This document shows, piece after piece, positions 5,602 to 6,742 of a stretch of 6,742 nt of DNA (the first letter of the stretch is position 1; the number at the start of each line of letters is the position of its first letter). Position numbers and translations under genes: made by a program. The notes beneath the pieces were generated by a model that was given only the letters and a program-made list of their open reading frames with translations, made no database searches and was not told where the DNA came from. Source of the DNA: an uncultured Porphyromonadaceae bacterium (GTDB lineage: Bacteria > Bacteroidota > Bacteroidia > Bacteroidales > Muribaculaceae). The stretch is taken from assembly GCA_947175715.1 (NCBI GenBank), contig CAMWOD010000057.1, forward strand, positions 1-6,742, in the 5' to 3' direction.

Positions 5602-6742
5602 ATGAAGACCACACCGATACTTACTACCGAGCAGCGTCAGCAGCAGCACATGTTGCCACAGCAGGTGCAATACGTGCGCCTGCTTGAGATGAATGGGCCG
5701 GAAGTAGAGGATGCTGTGCGTCAGGCCGTTGATGAGAATCCGGCGCTCGAGGTCGTTCATGATCAGGACGACTCTACGGCCGCGGCTGATGACTTCAACG
5801 AAACTGCCGAGGAGGTGCAGATGGCCGACTATAGCGGTGATGAAATTCCGTGGTACAGACTCGAAGCATCTAATCATCAGCCCGACCAGCGATACTATGA
5901 GCCTCAGGCTGTAGCGTCAACCTCTTCGCTTATTGATCAGCTCACCGATCAGCTTACCGACCTTGACCTCGACGATCTCGACCGCCGCGTGGCACGGTAT
6001 ATTATTGGTAATCTCGATGATAATGGGTATATGACTCGTACGGTGCCCGAACTGGCATCTGACCTTGCTATAGCGGGAGTGGTCGACGATGAGGCACGAG
6101 TGCGCAGTGTGTGGCAGCAGATACGATCGCTCGAGCCAGCCGGAGTGGGAGCTATGGACCTGCGCGATGCCCTGCTGTTGCAGCTTCAACGCCTTGATGC
6201 TACAGCAAGTGTAGCGCTTGCCACTGAGATTGTGAAGGATTACTTTGACCTTTTCTCAAAAAAACATTACGACAAGCTCGCAAAACTACTGTCAATTTCG
6301 CCAGAACAGCTTAAAGAAGCCGTTGAGGTGATACGTCGCCTCAATCCCAAGCCCGGCGCTACGATCGATGGATCGCCCGATGAGGACAGGCAGCGGCAGA
6401 TTGTACCTGAGTTCAGCGTCGATGTCGATGGTGATACGCTCAATGTGACGCTTCTAACATCCATCCCCGAGTTGATGGTGTCACCATCTTTCAGCGTCGA
6501 CGCCTACCCAAGCGGCTCCGACCAGACTATGACTGCGCGTAAGGCTGAAACCAACGCATTCATCAAGCAACGTCGCGATGAAGCCACCGGCTTCATACGC
6601 ACATTGCAGATGCGTCAAGACACGATGATGAGTGTGATGCGAGCTATTGTGACACTGCAGAGCGACTTCTTCCGCACGGGCGACCGTACTGAAGTTCACC
6701 CTATTCTATTAAAGGACGTATCACAACTCACGGGACTTGACG
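5602..6742 (+). CDS. rpoN: RNA polymerase sigma-54 factor (RpoN), 3' end outside window
   Basis: Alternative sigma factor that directs RNA polymerase to -24/-12 promoters and needs an AAA+ activator. The open frame of 380 codons runs past the right edge. Region I (about 1-50) is glutamine-rich and has the expected MLPQQ..Y..LLEM pattern ending in ENPALE (45-50). An acidic region II follows (about 51-105). The core-binding region starts with SLIDQLTDQL (109-118) and includes YIIGNLDDNGYM (133-144), SLEPAGVGAMDLRDALLLQL (176-195) and LNPKPG (247-252). FFRTGD..V.PILLKDV (356-373) leads into the helix-turn-helix region, which is cut off along with the RpoN box. ATG 5602 was chosen because the 16 residues before MLPQQ match the usual N-terminal length; a GTG at 5596 is in frame but lies at or before the predicted transcript start. 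It is divergent from panC. Confidence 0.96.
   Translation, partial: MKTTPILTTEQRQQQHMLPQQVQYVRLLEMNGPEVEDAVRQAVDENPALEVVHDQDDSTAAADDFNETAEEVQMADYSGDEIPWYRLEASNHQPDQRYYEPQAVASTSSLIDQLTDQLTDLDLDDLDRRVARYIIGNLDDNGYMTRTVPELASDLAIAGVVDDEARVRSVWQQIRSLEPAGVGAMDLRDALLLQLQRLDATASVALATEIVKDYFDLFSKKHYDKLAKLLSISPEQLKEAVEVIRRLNPKPGATIDGSPDEDRQRQIVPEFSVDVDGDTLNVTLLTSIPELMVSPSFSVDAYPSGSDQTMTARKAETNAFIKQRRDEATGFIRTLQMRQDTMMSVMRAIVTLQSDFFRTGDRTEVHPILLKDVSQLTGLD

Noticed and set aside
5536..5877. 113-residue open frame on minus spanning the intergenic region and the start of rpoN
   Set aside because: It overlaps the clear N-terminus and promoter of rpoN and has no recognisable domain.
5935..5958. 12-bp tandem repeat (11 of 12 identical) in rpoN encoding DQLT twice
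   Set aside because: It falls at the start of the core-binding region, where sigma-54 proteins commonly have this kind of Leu-spaced helix, so it is explained by protein constraint and chance codon choice.
1..6742. 4.5S RNA, tRNA, CRISPR array, insertion sequence or attachment site
   Set aside because: Nearly all sequence is occupied by six conserved genes. The only intergenic region over 25 bases (5428-5601) shows no such structure, and no transposase or integrase frame is present.

Overview
The window carries six protein genes, all recognisable housekeeping genes, and almost no unassigned DNA. The organism is most likely a member of the Bacteroidales (phylum Bacteroidota). The FeoB, PanD and RpoN proteins look like those of this order. 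None of the genes has a clear Shine-Dalgarno sequence before its start. Both promoters in the only real intergenic region carry the Bacteroidota-type -7 element TAnnTTTG. Composition is moderate in GC and uniform. A Muribaculaceae-like genome is plausible, but this is an impression and not a demonstrated placement. I see no sign of recent transfer: no insertion sequence, tRNA, rRNA, CRISPR array or phage gene.

Layout. From the left edge to 1973 (+) runs feoB, the ferrous-iron transporter, whose 5' end lies outside the window. It converges on folD with only 5 bases between the two stop codons, and a nested inverted repeat spans both gene ends. From 5427 down to 1979 (-) runs a tight four-gene cluster, very likely one operon: panC (pantothenate synthetase), panD (aspartate decarboxylase), ffh (signal recognition particle GTPase) and folD (methylene-THF dehydrogenase/cyclohydrolase). 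panC and panD overlap; the two other gaps are 20 and 13 bases. A 174-base region (5428-5601) then separates panC from rpoN (sigma-54), which is transcribed on + and leaves the window at the right edge without its DNA-binding C-terminus.

How the genes fit together. PanD makes beta-alanine and PanC condenses it with pantoate, giving pantothenate for coenzyme A. FolD interconverts methylene- and methenyl/formyl-THF; methylene-THF is also the one-carbon donor of PanB, the enzyme before PanC, which is not in this window. Ffh targets membrane proteins co-translationally. The cluster therefore mixes cofactor supply with protein targeting. feoB and rpoN have no evident direct link to it except through shared gene ends or promoter space.

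I found no new enzyme system. The most interesting signal is in the panC-rpoN intergenic region. The two divergent promoters are built as an imperfect mirror image. Each has a tandem GGGTG-N-GGGTG block, then TTTCTC, then N12, then an identical TAACTTTGCA -7 element. In addition, rpoN starts only 9 bases after its -7 element, suggesting a nearly leaderless mRNA, and the panC leader holds a perfect 12-bp palindrome.
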